Position numbers and translations under genes: made by a program. A stretch of DNA of 64,000 nucleotides from Desulfotignum sp. (GTDB taxonomy: Bacteria > Desulfobacterota > Desulfobacteria > Desulfobacterales > Desulfobacteraceae), in NCBI GenBank assembly GCA_011390635.1, contig JAABSA010000001.1:1-64000 (forward strand), given 5' to 3'. This document shows, piece by piece, positions 16,408-26,700 of the stretch (the first letter of the stretch is position 1; each line of letters starts with the position of its first letter). The notes under the pieces were generated by a model. It saw nothing but the letters and a program-made list of their open reading frames with translations, ran no database searches and was not told the origin of the DNA.

Positions 16408-18486
16408 ATGGCCGTGAAAAAAAAAGCGACTCCTGTAAAAGAGAATGCGCTACTGGAACATGTGGATGCGGTAAAAAAAGGCAAAAAAATGTTTGAAGAT
16501 GCCTTCCAGGGGGTTTCGCGCATGATCCTGGATGCAGGTATCCGAAAAATTACCGTAAAAGGCAAATCCACCTACCAGTTTGACCTGTTCAGTCAGGGCA
16601 AAAAACACCTGGTGGGGATGTATGATGAAATCAATTCTTTTGTCTCCTTTGTCAAAGATGCGTCAGAAGGCGGATCTTCAAGGGAGATGGCATTTGTGCT
16701 GGTGGGGGAGCCGGGAAACGGCAAAACCTTTTTCGTGGAATATCTGTGTGACCGGTACCGGGAGTTTTTGTCTGTTCCTGAAAACAAAAAGTATACCTTC
16801 CGGTTCATCAACCTGGACAAACTGGGGGGATATGGACAGATTCGGTTTATTGAATCCCAGACCTATGAAGACCCCATGATTCTTGCCATGAGCATTGAGG
16901 CATCCAAAGACCAGTCCATGGAGTATCTGGCAAAAAAATATAAATTCACAGATCAGCAGATTGAAAATATTTATGCGAAATACCGGCCCCTGGGGGCCTG
17001 TTCCGCCTATATCTGGAACCAGATAAGAGAATATTGTGACAATGACATCAACAAGATGCTTTCTTTTATTGAAATAACACCGGTTCCGCTCATCGAAAGC
17101 CTGGGAACCATTACCGGCAAATATCCGGCAAAGGACAAGATCACCTCCTCTGCTGTGGATCTCATGGGTGAAGAATCCATCCAGCGGCTGCTGCACATAA
17201 CCGATACAAACAATCCTTACCGGTTTGATCTGCGGCGGGGAGCCCTGGCCCGGGTGGCAGGCGGGGGCATCCATTTTTCCGATGAAATTTATAAAAATAA
17301 AAAAGATCTGGTGCAGGTCTATCTGGGGGTCATTCAGAACAGAATGATAGAGCTGGACGGGTTCAAATGGCCCATAGACACCCTTATTATCGCCACCAGC
17401 AACAATTCGGAATTTGACACATTTTTGTCCGAAAGAGAAGAGGCCCCCATTGTTGACCGTTGCCGCATCTGTTATGTGGCCCATAACACAGACTACAAGA
17501 TCCAGAAAACCCTGACGGAATATGCCATCGGCAAAGATATCAAACGGTCTTTAGCCCATGAAATACTGCACCAGGACCCCAACCTCAATTATGCGGCTTC
17601 TGTTGCCGTTGTATTAACCCGCCTGCCCAGGTCTGAAAAACTGACACCGGTTGAGACCATGAAACTGGCAGCCGGGGAAGTTGCTGGAGAAAAAAGCCTC
17701 AAAACCCTGGCTGAACTCATTGATACCTTAAATCAGGATACGGATATCACAAAGCGGTTCGGCCAGAAAGGCCTGGGCCAGCGGAACCTGGGAAGGGCGG
17801 TCCAGCTTTTGCTGGAATCTTCTGAGACCAATGAAGGCAAGTGCATGTTTGCGTTGGATATTTTTAAATCCCTGGAGCGGACGGTCCTGGATTATGTTCA
17901 TGAACCGGCAGACCGGGCCAAATACATGGAAGATTTGAAAATTGCCAAAGGCCTTTACCGGGAACGCATCATGACCGAGATGTTCAATGCCTATATGGAT
18001 GAACCCCTTGCCATTAAAAAAGATGTTCTCAATTATGTGAACATGATCATCGGTGTGGATGCGGAACACCTGGGGCCGGATATGATGTGGAAATACAAGG
18101 ATCCCCAGACCGGTGAATTAAAAGCCGTAAAAATAGATGAACGCTATATCAAGAACGTGGAAGAACGGTTGGGTTTGAAAACAGAAGAGCAGCGGGCATC
18201 TTTTAGAAATTCCATTCGCAAGATCTACGGCCAGAAACTGTCGGTGGATCCCAATTATGATTTCATGGACAACCTGGAACTGGTCAAGGCCATCACCGAT
18301 GTAAGGCTTAAATCAGATATCGCCGGTGCCGGGTCATTGATCGGGGCACTGGCCAACCGGACCAATGAAGAAAACCAGAAACTCTATGACCGCATGACCA
18401 TCACCATGAATGACAAACTCGGGTATTGCAGAACCTGTGCACAGAAAACCATCGAATACTTCTGCAGCCAGGAGGATGACAACTAA
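16408..18486 (+). CDS. prkA: PrkA family AAA+ serine protein kinase (first copy)
   Basis: A 692-residue protein of the PrkA/YeaG family. The N-terminal AAA-type ATPase has Walker A GEPGNGKT (residues 100-107) and a sensor-like IIATSNNSEFD; the PrkA C-terminal domain covers roughly the last 250 residues (DYVHEPADRAKYMEDL, YVNMIIG, PNYDFMDNLELVKAI). Family members phosphorylate proteins and B. subtilis PrkA has also been described as an ATP-dependent protease; which activity applies here is unknown. The ATG at 16408 has GGGGAGG upstream; the frame is open 15 codons further back. It heads a four-gene unit with a DUF444 gene, spoVR and a second prkA-like gene, matching the E. coli yeaG-yeaH-ycgB functional set with one extra member. 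Confidence 0.93.
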   Translation: MAVKKKATPVKENALLEHVDAVKKGKKMFEDAFQGVSRMILDAGIRKITVKGKSTYQFDLFSQGKKHLVGMYDEINSFVSFVKDASEGGSSREMAFVLVGEPGNGKTFFVEYLCDRYREFLSVPENKKYTFRFINLDKLGGYGQIRFIESQTYEDPMILAMSIEASKDQSMEYLAKKYKFTDQQIENIYAKYRPLGACSAYIWNQIREYCDNDINKMLSFIEITPVPLIESLGTITGKYPAKDKITSSAVDLMGEESIQRLLHITDTNNPYRFDLRRGALARVAGGGIHFSDEIYKNKKDLVQVYLGVIQNRMIELDGFKWPIDTLIIATSNNSEFDTFLSEREEAPIVDRCRICYVAHNTDYKIQKTLTEYAIGKDIKRSLAHEILHQDPNLNYAASVAVVLTRLPRSEKLTPVETMKLAAGEVAGEKSLKTLAELIDTLNQDTDITKRFGQKGLGQRNLGRAVQLLLESSETNEGKCMFALDIFKSLERTVLDYVHEPADRAKYMEDLKIAKGLYRERIMTEMFNAYMDEPLAIKKDVLNYVNMIIGVDAEHLGPDMMWKYKDPQTGELKAVKIDERYIKNVEERLGLKTEEQRASFRNSIRKIYGQKLSVDPNYDFMDNLELVKAITDVRLKSDIAGAGSLIGALANRTNEENQKLYDRMTITMNDKLGYCRTCAQKTIEYFCSQEDDN

Positions 18487-18502
18487 AAAAGGGGGCTGCT
18501 CA

Positions 18503-19675
18503 ATGATAACCCTTGATGAACTCCTTGAAAAAGACAAAAAAAGAGAACAGGACGGATTCAAACGCAAGATCCGTATCGGCCGGATTGTAAAGCCCGGATC
18601 AAAAGGCAAAGAAAAGATCATTGTGGTTCCCACCACAGTGGAAGAAAAATTTGTGCATGATGATATTATCGAAGACCAGGAACAGGGGGAGGCAGAACCT
18701 ACCGGTGGTACCGGTGACGGCCAGGAAGGTGATGTCATCGGTGAACAGCCCATACGGCCAGAAGATGGTGAAGGGGAAGGCGAAGGCGACGGAGAGGGTC
18801 CGGGTGAAGGCAAGGGGGGCGAACATGAGATTGAAGCCAATGCCTATGAACTGGGAAAAGTGCTGTCCCAGGATTTTGAACTGCCCAATTTAAAGGATAA
18901 GGGAAAGAAAAAAGTGCTGGCCAGGTATGTTTATGATCTTACTGATAAAAACAAAGGGGTCGGGCAGGTCCTGGACAAGAAAGCCACCTTGAAGAAAATA
19001 GTGGAAACCAATATCTCTTTGGGCAATATCCCGGATGTTTCTACCATCGATACCACCCGTTTCATCGTTTCACCCCGGGATCTGATTTACCGTATCCTTT
19101 CCCGGGAAAAAGAATATGAGTCCCAGGCCCTGGTCTTTTTTTTGCGTGATTATTCCGGCTCCATGGGGGGGAAGGTGACCCAGACAGTGGTCTCCCAGCA
19201 TGTGATGCTCTATTCCTGGCTGGTGTATCAGTATGAAAAACAGGTGGAAACCAGGTTTATTCTTCATGATACTGAAGCCAGGGAGGTTTCTGATTTTCAT
19301 AAATACTATTCCTATAAAGTGGCCGGAGGCACCAAGGTCTTTACCGCTTTTAAACTGGTGAATGATATCGTGGAAAAAGAAAGCCTGGCCCGGGATTATA
19401 ATATCTATGTATTCCATGGCACCGACGGGGATGACTGGGACAAGGACGGAAAACAGACCCTGGCAGAAATTGAAAAAATGCTGACCTATACAGCCAGAAT
19501 CGGAATCACCATTGTGGCGCATTCCTATGTGGGATCCAAACAGACGGAAGTGGAAAAATATATACAATCATCGGGCATATTAACCAAACACAACCATCTT
19601 ATCAAGCTGGATGTCATGGCTGAAAATGTGGATGATACCCGGATCATCCAGGGAATAAAGACCCTGATTTCCTAA
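18503..19675 (+). CDS. DUF444 (YeaH/YhbH) family protein with VWA-like domain
   Basis: A 390-residue protein of the DUF444 family that partners PrkA kinases. A low-complexity acidic segment rich in Gly/Glu/Asp (about residues 60-110: DGEGEGEGDGEGPGEG and similar) separates a basic N-terminus (KRKIRIGRIVKPGSKGKEK) from the C-terminal domain, which has a MIDAS-like metal site DYSGSMGG at Asp216-Ser218-Ser220, as in von Willebrand A domains, and later HGTDGDDW. The ATG has GGGGG seven bases upstream; an earlier ATG at 18476 overlapping the prkA stop would add nine residues. In E. coli yeaH is cotranscribed with yeaG, the same order as here. Role: probably an adaptor or target of PrkA. Confidence 0.9.
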   Translation: MITLDELLEKDKKREQDGFKRKIRIGRIVKPGSKGKEKIIVVPTTVEEKFVHDDIIEDQEQGEAEPTGGTGDGQEGDVIGEQPIRPEDGEGEGEGDGEGPGEGKGGEHEIEANAYELGKVLSQDFELPNLKDKGKKKVLARYVYDLTDKNKGVGQVLDKKATLKKIVETNISLGNIPDVSTIDTTRFIVSPRDLIYRILSREKEYESQALVFFLRDYSGSMGGKVTQTVVSQHVMLYSWLVYQYEKQVETRFILHDTEAREVSDFHKYYSYKVAGGTKVFTAFKLVNDIVEKESLARDYNIYVFHGTDGDDWDKDGKQTLAEIEKMLTYTARIGITIVAHSYVGSKQTEVEKYIQSSGILTKHNHLIKLDVMAENVDDTRIIQGIKTLIS

Positions 19676-19713
19676 AAAAAGGTTGTGCCTGTCGGCCGGA
19701 AAGTGAGCTGCAT

Positions 19714-21357
19714 ATGGAACTGGTCAATCAACATGTCAAAGGGATTATGGAAGAATGCAAAATTCGGGCCCGTGATGCCGGGTTGCGGTTTGATGATGAA
19801 ACCCTTGAATATATTGTAACCAACCGGGATCTGATAGAATTATCACCCAAGGTCATGATTCCCACACTCTATGATTACTGGGTCCATGATGTGCGCGTTT
19901 TGTCCGGTAAAGGCATGTATGAGGCATATCCCTCCAATCCCTTTGAAACCGTTATCAACACCCGGCCTGCCATTTCCTATTATAATGACAATAATCCGGA
20001 CTGGCTCAATGTGATGATTTTTTACCATGTGCTGGGCCACATTGATTTTTTTCAGAACAACCTGTTCTACAAAAACACCTGGGATATTGACCTTGCCGGA
20101 CAGGCCCTGGCAGACAAGCGCATGATTGCAAGACTTCGGAGTGAAAAAGGCAGATGGCTGGATTATGTGATTGAATTTGCCAGAGGAATGGACAATCTGG
20201 TGGGATTTCACAAAGATCTCAACCGTACTGTCTCAGATGGCGGCAGAAAAAAACTCTCCAGAACCGATTTTTATTTTGATGTGTTTTTACAAAAGATTAG
20301 ATCCGTACCCCAGCATCAATATGTAAAGGAAATATCCCGGTACAACCAATGCCAAAAAGACAATGGGGATTTTTTTACAAAGGTGACAGGCAAATATCCG
20401 GAATTTGATGAGCTTTACCGCAAGGAAATAGAGGCGAAAACACCCCCCCAAATGGATATCATGGAGTATATTATTCGGTATTCCCCTTTTTTACGCAGGG
20501 AAGAAAATGAATGGATGAAGTCTGTGATCCATATCGTCAGGAGTACTTCTTTGTATTTTCAGCCCCAGATGCGTACCAAAACCATGAACGAGGGGTGGGC
20601 ATCCTACTGGCATGAAAAGCTGTTCATGGCAGATGACAGAATCAGCGGGCATGAAGCAGACTATGCAAAAGTCAATGCATCTGTGACTGCCATGCCCAGG
20701 GTGGGCCTGAACCCCTATGCTCTGGGCATGCGGTTGTTAGAACATATCCAGGAAATGGAAGACAAGGGAAAATATTCTTTTGAATATTATCTTCTCAATG
20801 ACGCAGTGCAAAAAAAATCATATAATCAGCACAAAAACACAGGACAATCTTTTATTTTCACGGTACGGGAAAACATGAATGATTTCACGTTCATTAATAG
20901 CTTTCTGGACCAGGAATTTGTGGACAGACACAACTTATTTGTTGCCGGCAAGCGCATCAACAGCCAGAACATGACCTGGCAGTATTATATCAAGTCCAAA
21001 AAAGTGCAGGATTATAAACAGATGGTCATCAATACCCTGTATCATCCCCCTGACATCCGCATTGATGGAGAAAAAACCAAAGACGGGGTCCTGTACCTGG
21101 ACCATCGTTTTGAAAACAAACCCTTGAAACAGGATTTTATAGAAAATACCATGATCGGTATTGAATTTTTATGGGGAGGACCGGTGCATCTGGAAACCAG
21201 TGAGCCCACGAATAAGGCAAATATTGATCCCAGGTATACCAATTTCTGGGATCCTTCTGCACCAGGTGCTTCTCCTGAAGCCGCAATTTCTCCCATTGAA
21301 TGGAAACGGGTGCGGTATGTGATCAAGGACCGTAAACTGCACAAGCAGGAGTTATAA
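19714..21357 (+). CDS. spoVR: SpoVR family protein (YcgB-like)
   Basis: A 547-residue SpoVR/YcgB-family protein. Signature features include YPSNPFETVINTRPAISYYNDNNP, FYHVLGHIDFFQNN with an HxxHxD-type metal-binding look, the central TMNEGWASYWHEKL with an ExxxxxxHE arrangement typical of zinc/metal sites, and a C-terminal HLETSEPTNKANIDPRYTNFWDPSAPG tail. Bacillus SpoVR affects spore cortex formation and E. coli YcgB is a stationary-phase protein linked to YeaG and YeaH; the biochemical activity is not established. In this non-spore-forming context it is the third gene of the PrkA cluster, starting 38 bases after the DUF444 gene and ending six bases before the second prkA-like gene. Confidence 0.92.
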   Translation: MELVNQHVKGIMEECKIRARDAGLRFDDETLEYIVTNRDLIELSPKVMIPTLYDYWVHDVRVLSGKGMYEAYPSNPFETVINTRPAISYYNDNNPDWLNVMIFYHVLGHIDFFQNNLFYKNTWDIDLAGQALADKRMIARLRSEKGRWLDYVIEFARGMDNLVGFHKDLNRTVSDGGRKKLSRTDFYFDVFLQKIRSVPQHQYVKEISRYNQCQKDNGDFFTKVTGKYPEFDELYRKEIEAKTPPQMDIMEYIIRYSPFLRREENEWMKSVIHIVRSTSLYFQPQMRTKTMNEGWASYWHEKLFMADDRISGHEADYAKVNASVTAMPRVGLNPYALGMRLLEHIQEMEDKGKYSFEYYLLNDAVQKKSYNQHKNTGQSFIFTVRENMNDFTFINSFLDQEFVDRHNLFVAGKRINSQNMTWQYYIKSKKVQDYKQMVINTLYHPPDIRIDGEKTKDGVLYLDHRFENKPLKQDFIENTMIGIEFLWGGPVHLETSEPTNKANIDPRYTNFWDPSAPGASPEAAISPIEWKRVRYVIKDRKLHKQEL

Positions 21358-21363
21358 TCTATT

Positions 21364-23673
21364 ATGGAAGACAACGCAGTCTCAACAGAGTCTGTTGACC
21401 AGGCCCTGGAATTGCTGGACAAAAATATTCAGGATTATCAGCGGCTTCAGCCTGTTTCTTTTGAAGTGTTTTTGAATATTTTAAATGAAAGACCCTCCCA
21501 TATTTTACGAAACATCTTCCAGTCGTTTCATGATATGGTGAAAGCCCATGTGGAAGAATACAAAGACCCCTTGACCGGCGATCGTGACAATCTTGCGTTT
21601 ACCCATTATGACTGTACCAGGCTTTTTGTGGAAGGCTCTGACAATCCGTATTTTCCCGACATGCTTTTTGCCAACCGGTTTATGAAACAGATGGAATACC
21701 TGCGCCACGGCGCCCAGCAGAACCGAATTTATATATTTTATGGCCCACATGGCTGCGGTAAAAGCACCTTTTTAAACAACCTTCTCAAAAAATTTGAAAG
21801 CTATGCCAATACCAAAGAAGGTCTCAGATATGAGATTGTCTGGCGGTTGCATATCAAAAAACTGCATGACAAAGACCATTCTCTTCCCTTGTCTGCTTTT
21901 GAACGGTTGATGCAGTATGTTGAAAAAGAAAATGATGCCGCATCGGGCAATAAGGCTGAAGAACTTTTTTTGCCGATCCATGAGGGTGATTATATTGAAG
22001 TGCCCTGTCTGGCCCATGATAATCCGTTTCTGGTGATCCCCAAAGAACAGCGCCGGGGGGTATTGGATGAATTGATAAAAAATGATGAATTCAAATGGCG
22101 GCTGTTCACGGAAAAAGAATATGAATGGGTGTTTTCCGAAGAGACATGTACGGTGTGTTCTTCCATATACAACGCACTTCTGGAGCGGCTGCAGGATCCC
22201 AAAGAAGTATTCAGGATGCTCTATGCCAGGCCCTATTACGTCAACCGCAGGATCGGTAATGGTATTTCCGTGTTCAATCCCGGAGACAAACCTGTCAAGC
22301 AGAATATTATTTCCAACCAGATGCTGCAGAACAGGATCAACACGCTGTTCCAGGATTCCAACCTTATCCAGTACACCTATTCCAATTTTGCCAAAATCAA
22401 TAACGGCATTTATGCCCTCATGGATATCAAATCCCATAATATCGAGCGCCTGGTGGAGCTGCACAATATTATTTCTGAAGGGATTCATAAAGTGGAAAAT
22501 ATGGAGGAACGGGTGGATTCCCTTTTCTTTGCGCTGATGAATCCCGAAGACAAAAAAAATATCAGGGATTTTCCGTCGTTTGAGGACCGGATCAGATACA
22601 TCGATATTCCTTATGTACTGGATTGGAAGACAGAAGTGAAGATCTATCTGGACATATTCGGACGTCACATAGAAGGCAGTTTTCTGCCCATGGTGCTGGA
22701 CAATTTTGCCAGGACCATCGTATGCACCCGCAGCAATAAAAAATCGGTTGCCCTTGAAGAATGGATTCAAAAGCCCGATAAATACAAAAACTTTTGTGAT
22801 GACAAACTCATGCTGTTGAAAATGGAGATATTTTCCGGTAATATGCCCAAATGGCTGGATGACGAAGATCTTCGGCGCCTTGACCAGAAAATGCTGTCAA
22901 AAATTATTGCTGAATCGGAAATGTATGGCAAAGAAGGGCTGTCAGGCAGAGATGCCATTAAAATTTTTGATGAGTTTTATTCGAAATATGCCAAAGAAGA
23001 CCGGCTGATCAATATGCCGGATCTGTGTACTTTTTTTAAAAAACTGGACAGCCAGCCAAGAAAACTGCTTCCTGAAGGCTTTTTGTCCAGTCTTTTGCGC
23101 ATGTATGATTACAGTGTGCTACAGCAGGTAAAAGAAGCATTGTACTATTATAACGAAGACCAGATTGCCAGGGATATTAAAAACTATATTTCTGCGGTGA
23201 CCAATGAACTCAATTCCGTGGTAAACTGCATTTTCACCAAAGAAGAACTGTTTGTGACCGAAGCCTTTCTTGAAAGTATTGAAAACAGGCTGATATCGGA
23301 AAACCTGGACAAAAAAAGACGTGAACAAATCCGGCACGATGTGCTCAAGGAATATACCACCCGGACTCTGACCCATGAAATCATGATCCAGGGCAAAAAT
23401 ATTGTTGATACCCGTCTGTTTGAATCCCTGTATGAAAGATATGTTCACAATCTCAAAAAACGGGTGCTTGAACCGTTTATTGACAATGAAAACTTTCGAA
23501 ACGCCATCAAGGATTTTGATACCGAAAAGTTCAGAACCCATGACAAACGCATCAAAAAAGATGTGAAATTTCTTATTGACAACCTGACCGCCAAGTTCGG
23601 CTATACCAGCCAGGGGGCCAATGAGGTCTGTATTTATGTGATTGATAACGATCTGGCCAATAAATTTAAATAA
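21364..23673 (+). CDS. Second, divergent PrkA-like AAA+ ATPase/kinase
   Basis: A 769-residue protein with the same overall plan as PrkA but low similarity to the first copy. Walker A is GPHGCGKST (residues 127-135), preceded by SHILRNIFQSFHDMVKAHVEEYK. A zinc-hook-like CTVCSS occurs near residue 260. The C-terminal half contains PrkA-like helices (ADRLI-type segments, YYNEDQIARDIKNYISAV, then a LTHEIMIQGKNIVDTRLFESLYERY module). The start has GGAG upstream and lies six bases after spoVR, so it is certainly cotranscribed. E. coli has no counterpart in the yeaG-yeaH unit; paired prkA genes with this arrangement are, as far as I recall, mainly deltaproteobacterial. A hairpin follows the stop. 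Confidence 0.82.
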   Translation: MEDNAVSTESVDQALELLDKNIQDYQRLQPVSFEVFLNILNERPSHILRNIFQSFHDMVKAHVEEYKDPLTGDRDNLAFTHYDCTRLFVEGSDNPYFPDMLFANRFMKQMEYLRHGAQQNRIYIFYGPHGCGKSTFLNNLLKKFESYANTKEGLRYEIVWRLHIKKLHDKDHSLPLSAFERLMQYVEKENDAASGNKAEELFLPIHEGDYIEVPCLAHDNPFLVIPKEQRRGVLDELIKNDEFKWRLFTEKEYEWVFSEETCTVCSSIYNALLERLQDPKEVFRMLYARPYYVNRRIGNGISVFNPGDKPVKQNIISNQMLQNRINTLFQDSNLIQYTYSNFAKINNGIYALMDIKSHNIERLVELHNIISEGIHKVENMEERVDSLFFALMNPEDKKNIRDFPSFEDRIRYIDIPYVLDWKTEVKIYLDIFGRHIEGSFLPMVLDNFARTIVCTRSNKKSVALEEWIQKPDKYKNFCDDKLMLLKMEIFSGNMPKWLDDEDLRRLDQKMLSKIIAESEMYGKEGLSGRDAIKIFDEFYSKYAKEDRLINMPDLCTFFKKLDSQPRKLLPEGFLSSLLRMYDYSVLQQVKEALYYYNEDQIARDIKNYISAVTNELNSVVNCIFTKEELFVTEAFLESIENRLISENLDKKRREQIRHDVLKEYTTRTLTHEIMIQGKNIVDTRLFESLYERYVHNLKKRVLEPFIDNENFRNAIKDFDTEKFRTHDKRIKKDVKFLIDNLTAKFGYTSQGANEVCIYVIDNDLANKFK

Positions 23674-23722
23674 ATTCCACCATGATTTAGGGCTTGATTC
23701 TTTGACCGGCTTCCATTACATG

Positions 23723-23749
23723 AAGGCCAGTATTTTATATTGGCCTTTT
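23723..23749 (+). terminator. Probable terminator of the prkA cluster
   Basis: AAGGCCA (23723-23729) pairs with TGGCCTT (23741-23747) across an A+T-rich loop and is followed by TT-A. The T tract is short (four T including the stem end), so termination may be partial. It lies between the second prkA-like gene and mfd. Confidence 0.6.
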
Positions 23750-23768
23750 ACCCTATACGATTATCCAT

Positions 23769-26700
23769 ATGCCTTTGTCCATGATATCTTCCATTATCGA
23801 CCATATGCAGTCCCATGAAAACGCCCTGGTGCTCACCCCGCAGACAGGTTCCCATAAAGCCTATCTGACCGCACGGTTGTTCAACCAGGCACCCTGTGAC
23901 ATGGTGGCGGTTCTGCCGGATCAGAAAAGTGCTGCAAAATTCATGGATGATCTGTTGTTTTTCCTGCCGGATCACAAAGACGCGGTCTTTTTTTTTCCGG
24001 GCTACCATATTCAGCCTTTTACCTCTTTGTCCTATCACAGGCAGACATCCACCCGGCGTTTAGGTGTCTTGTCCCGTCTGGTGGCTCAAAGATCATCGCC
24101 ATATCTGGTAGTTACCTATATTGACACACTGCTCCAGAAACTGGTTCCCAAAAAGGTCCTTCTGGCCAGTTCAGAACTGGTCATGGCCAATGAAGAAATT
24201 GACAGAAATGCCTTGGTCACAGCCCTTGAAGCCGGTGGGTACGCCCAATCCTCTTTGGTGGAAGATCCCGGGGAATATGCGGTGCGGGGTGATATTCTGG
24301 ATGTGTTTGTGCCGGGTGATAAACGGCCGGTGCGCATGGAATTTTTCGGGGATCTGGTGGAATCCATCCGCAGTTTTTCGCCCTATACCCAGCGGGGCAT
24401 CCAGCAATTGTCTGAACTGGTCATTGTGCCGGCCACAGAAGCGGTTGTGCCTGAACATAGCCTCCCCCATATTCTGGCACGATTGCGTGCCGCAGGAAAG
24501 CGTGCCGGTCTGGATGCTGCAAAAATCGGGGAATATGTCACACAAACCCGGCATGCAGGCCGTTTTCCCGGCATTGAAAGCATGCTGTCCATTGTATACG
24601 ACCGTCTGGATTCTTTTTTTTCCTACCTGTCAGAAAAAACCCTTGTCCTGTGGGATTCGCAGGATCTTCTGGCCGCTGAGGCCAAAGCCTTTGAAAACAA
24701 GGCCCGCAGCAATTACCAGGCAGTGGCATCTGAAAAAAGACTGTGTGTTCCACCCGAAGATATTTATCTGTCATTTGACCAGGTCGCAGCAGAACTGCAA
24801 GACAGAAAACATCTTGTTTTCACGGAACTGGCAGTGGAACCAGAACAACATTATGCACAGGTGTTTCATTTTTTTCCTGAAACCATTGACAGTCCGGGCA
24901 GCCGGATGGTTGAAAAAAATACTGCTGAAACGCCGTTAAAACCTTTGGTGCAATGGATGCAGCAGCACTTGAACCGGGGTGCAAAAATTGTCTGTGTGGT
25001 GCACCAGAAATCCCAGGCCCAGCGCCTTGTATCCCTGATGTCCCCCTATGGCCTGCACCTGGCTCAGGTGGCGGATTTCAACAGGGCATTACAACAGGAT
25101 GGCGGCATATATTATGTGCTGGCAGATCTGTCACAGGGCTTTGTAGTAAAAGACAGGAACCTGGTTCTTATCACCGAAGATGAAATTTTTGGTAAAAAGC
25201 GTATCCGCAGGATAAATCGGCCTTCACGGAACGTGAAAACACAAATGATTGCCCCGGAGGAGCTCAAAAAAAAAGATATTGTTGTGCACATGGAGCATGG
25301 GGTAGGGCGGTATGAAGGGCTGCATAATCTGGATATCAACGGCATATCCCAGGATTTCATTCTGATTGTTTACCAGGATGAGGACAAACTGTACCTGCCG
25401 GTGGACCGTATAGAAATGATCGGCAAATATATCGGTGTTGACGGATATACACCGGTTCTGGATAAAATCGGTTCCAAAGCATGGATCAAATCCAAGGCAA
25501 AAGCAAAAGAAGAAGTGGAAAAAATGGCGGCAGATCTGCTGGATCTGTATGCCAAAAGAAAAATCAACAAGGGGTTTTCCTTCAGCCGTCCCGACAATTA
25601 TTATAATGATTTTGAAACCACATTCCCCTATGAAGAAACCCGGGACCAGCTCAAGGCCATTGATGATATCCACCTGGATATGGAATCGGACACACCAATG
25701 GACCGGCTGGTCTGCGGGGATGTGGGATATGGCAAAACAGAAGTGGCTGTACGGGCGGCTTTCAAAGCGGTCAATGATGGAAAGCAGGTAGCTGTTGTGG
25801 TGCCCACCACCATCCTTGCGGAACAGCATCTTGCCACCTTCCAGGACCGTTTTGAAAAATATCCCGTACATATCGCCTGCCTGTCCCGTTTTCGAAACCG
25901 CAAAGAACAGGCAAAAATCATAAAGGACCTGTCACAAGGACGGCTGGACATTGTCATCGGGACCCACAGGCTGCTGCAAAAAGATGTGGATTTTAAATCC
26001 CTGGGGCTGCTGGTGATCGATGAGGAACAGCGGTTCGGAGTCAAACACAAGGAATTCCTTAAAAAGAAGCGCAGTACAGTGGATGTGCTGGCATTGAGTG
26101 CCACTCCCATTCCCCGGACCCTGCACATGTCCCTGACCGGCATGCGGGATATCAGTGTAATCAAAACTCCTCCGGCTGATCGCCAGCCCATTGTGTCCTA
26201 TATTTCACCATATGAGGATGCTATTGTAAAAGATGCCATTCAAAAGGAATTATCCAGGCAGGGCCAGGTGTTTTTTGTCCACAACAACATTAAAACAATT
26301 TTCAAGATAGCTGAAAATCTGAAAAAACTGGTGCCAGAAGCAACCATCGGGGTTGCCCACGGACGGTTGTCTGAAACCGAGCTGGAACGGGTCATGCGTG
26401 CATTTGTCAACAGGGAGATCACACTTCTGGTGTGCACCACCATCATTGAATCAGGCCTGGATATTCCTTCTGCCAACACCATGATCATCAACAAAGCCGA
26501 ACGGTTCGGCCTTTCGCAGATCTACCAGCTTCGCGGCCGCATCGGACGAGGGGATCACCAGGCCTATGCCTATCTGTTTATTTCAGATGAATCCCTGATT
26601 TCCAAGGATGCAAAAAAACGGCTCTCCGCTCTGATGGAATACAAAGATCTGGGATCCGGATTTCAGATCGCCATGAAAGACCTTCAGATCCGGGGGGCCG

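Noticed and set aside
21772-22770. Minus-strand 332-residue frame
   Set aside because: It is antisense to the second prkA-like gene, has no start signal and shows a His/Phe-rich composition typical of shadow frames.
24121-24939. Plus-strand 272-residue frame in another phase
   Set aside because: Shadow of mfd; the mfd frame contains all conserved motifs.
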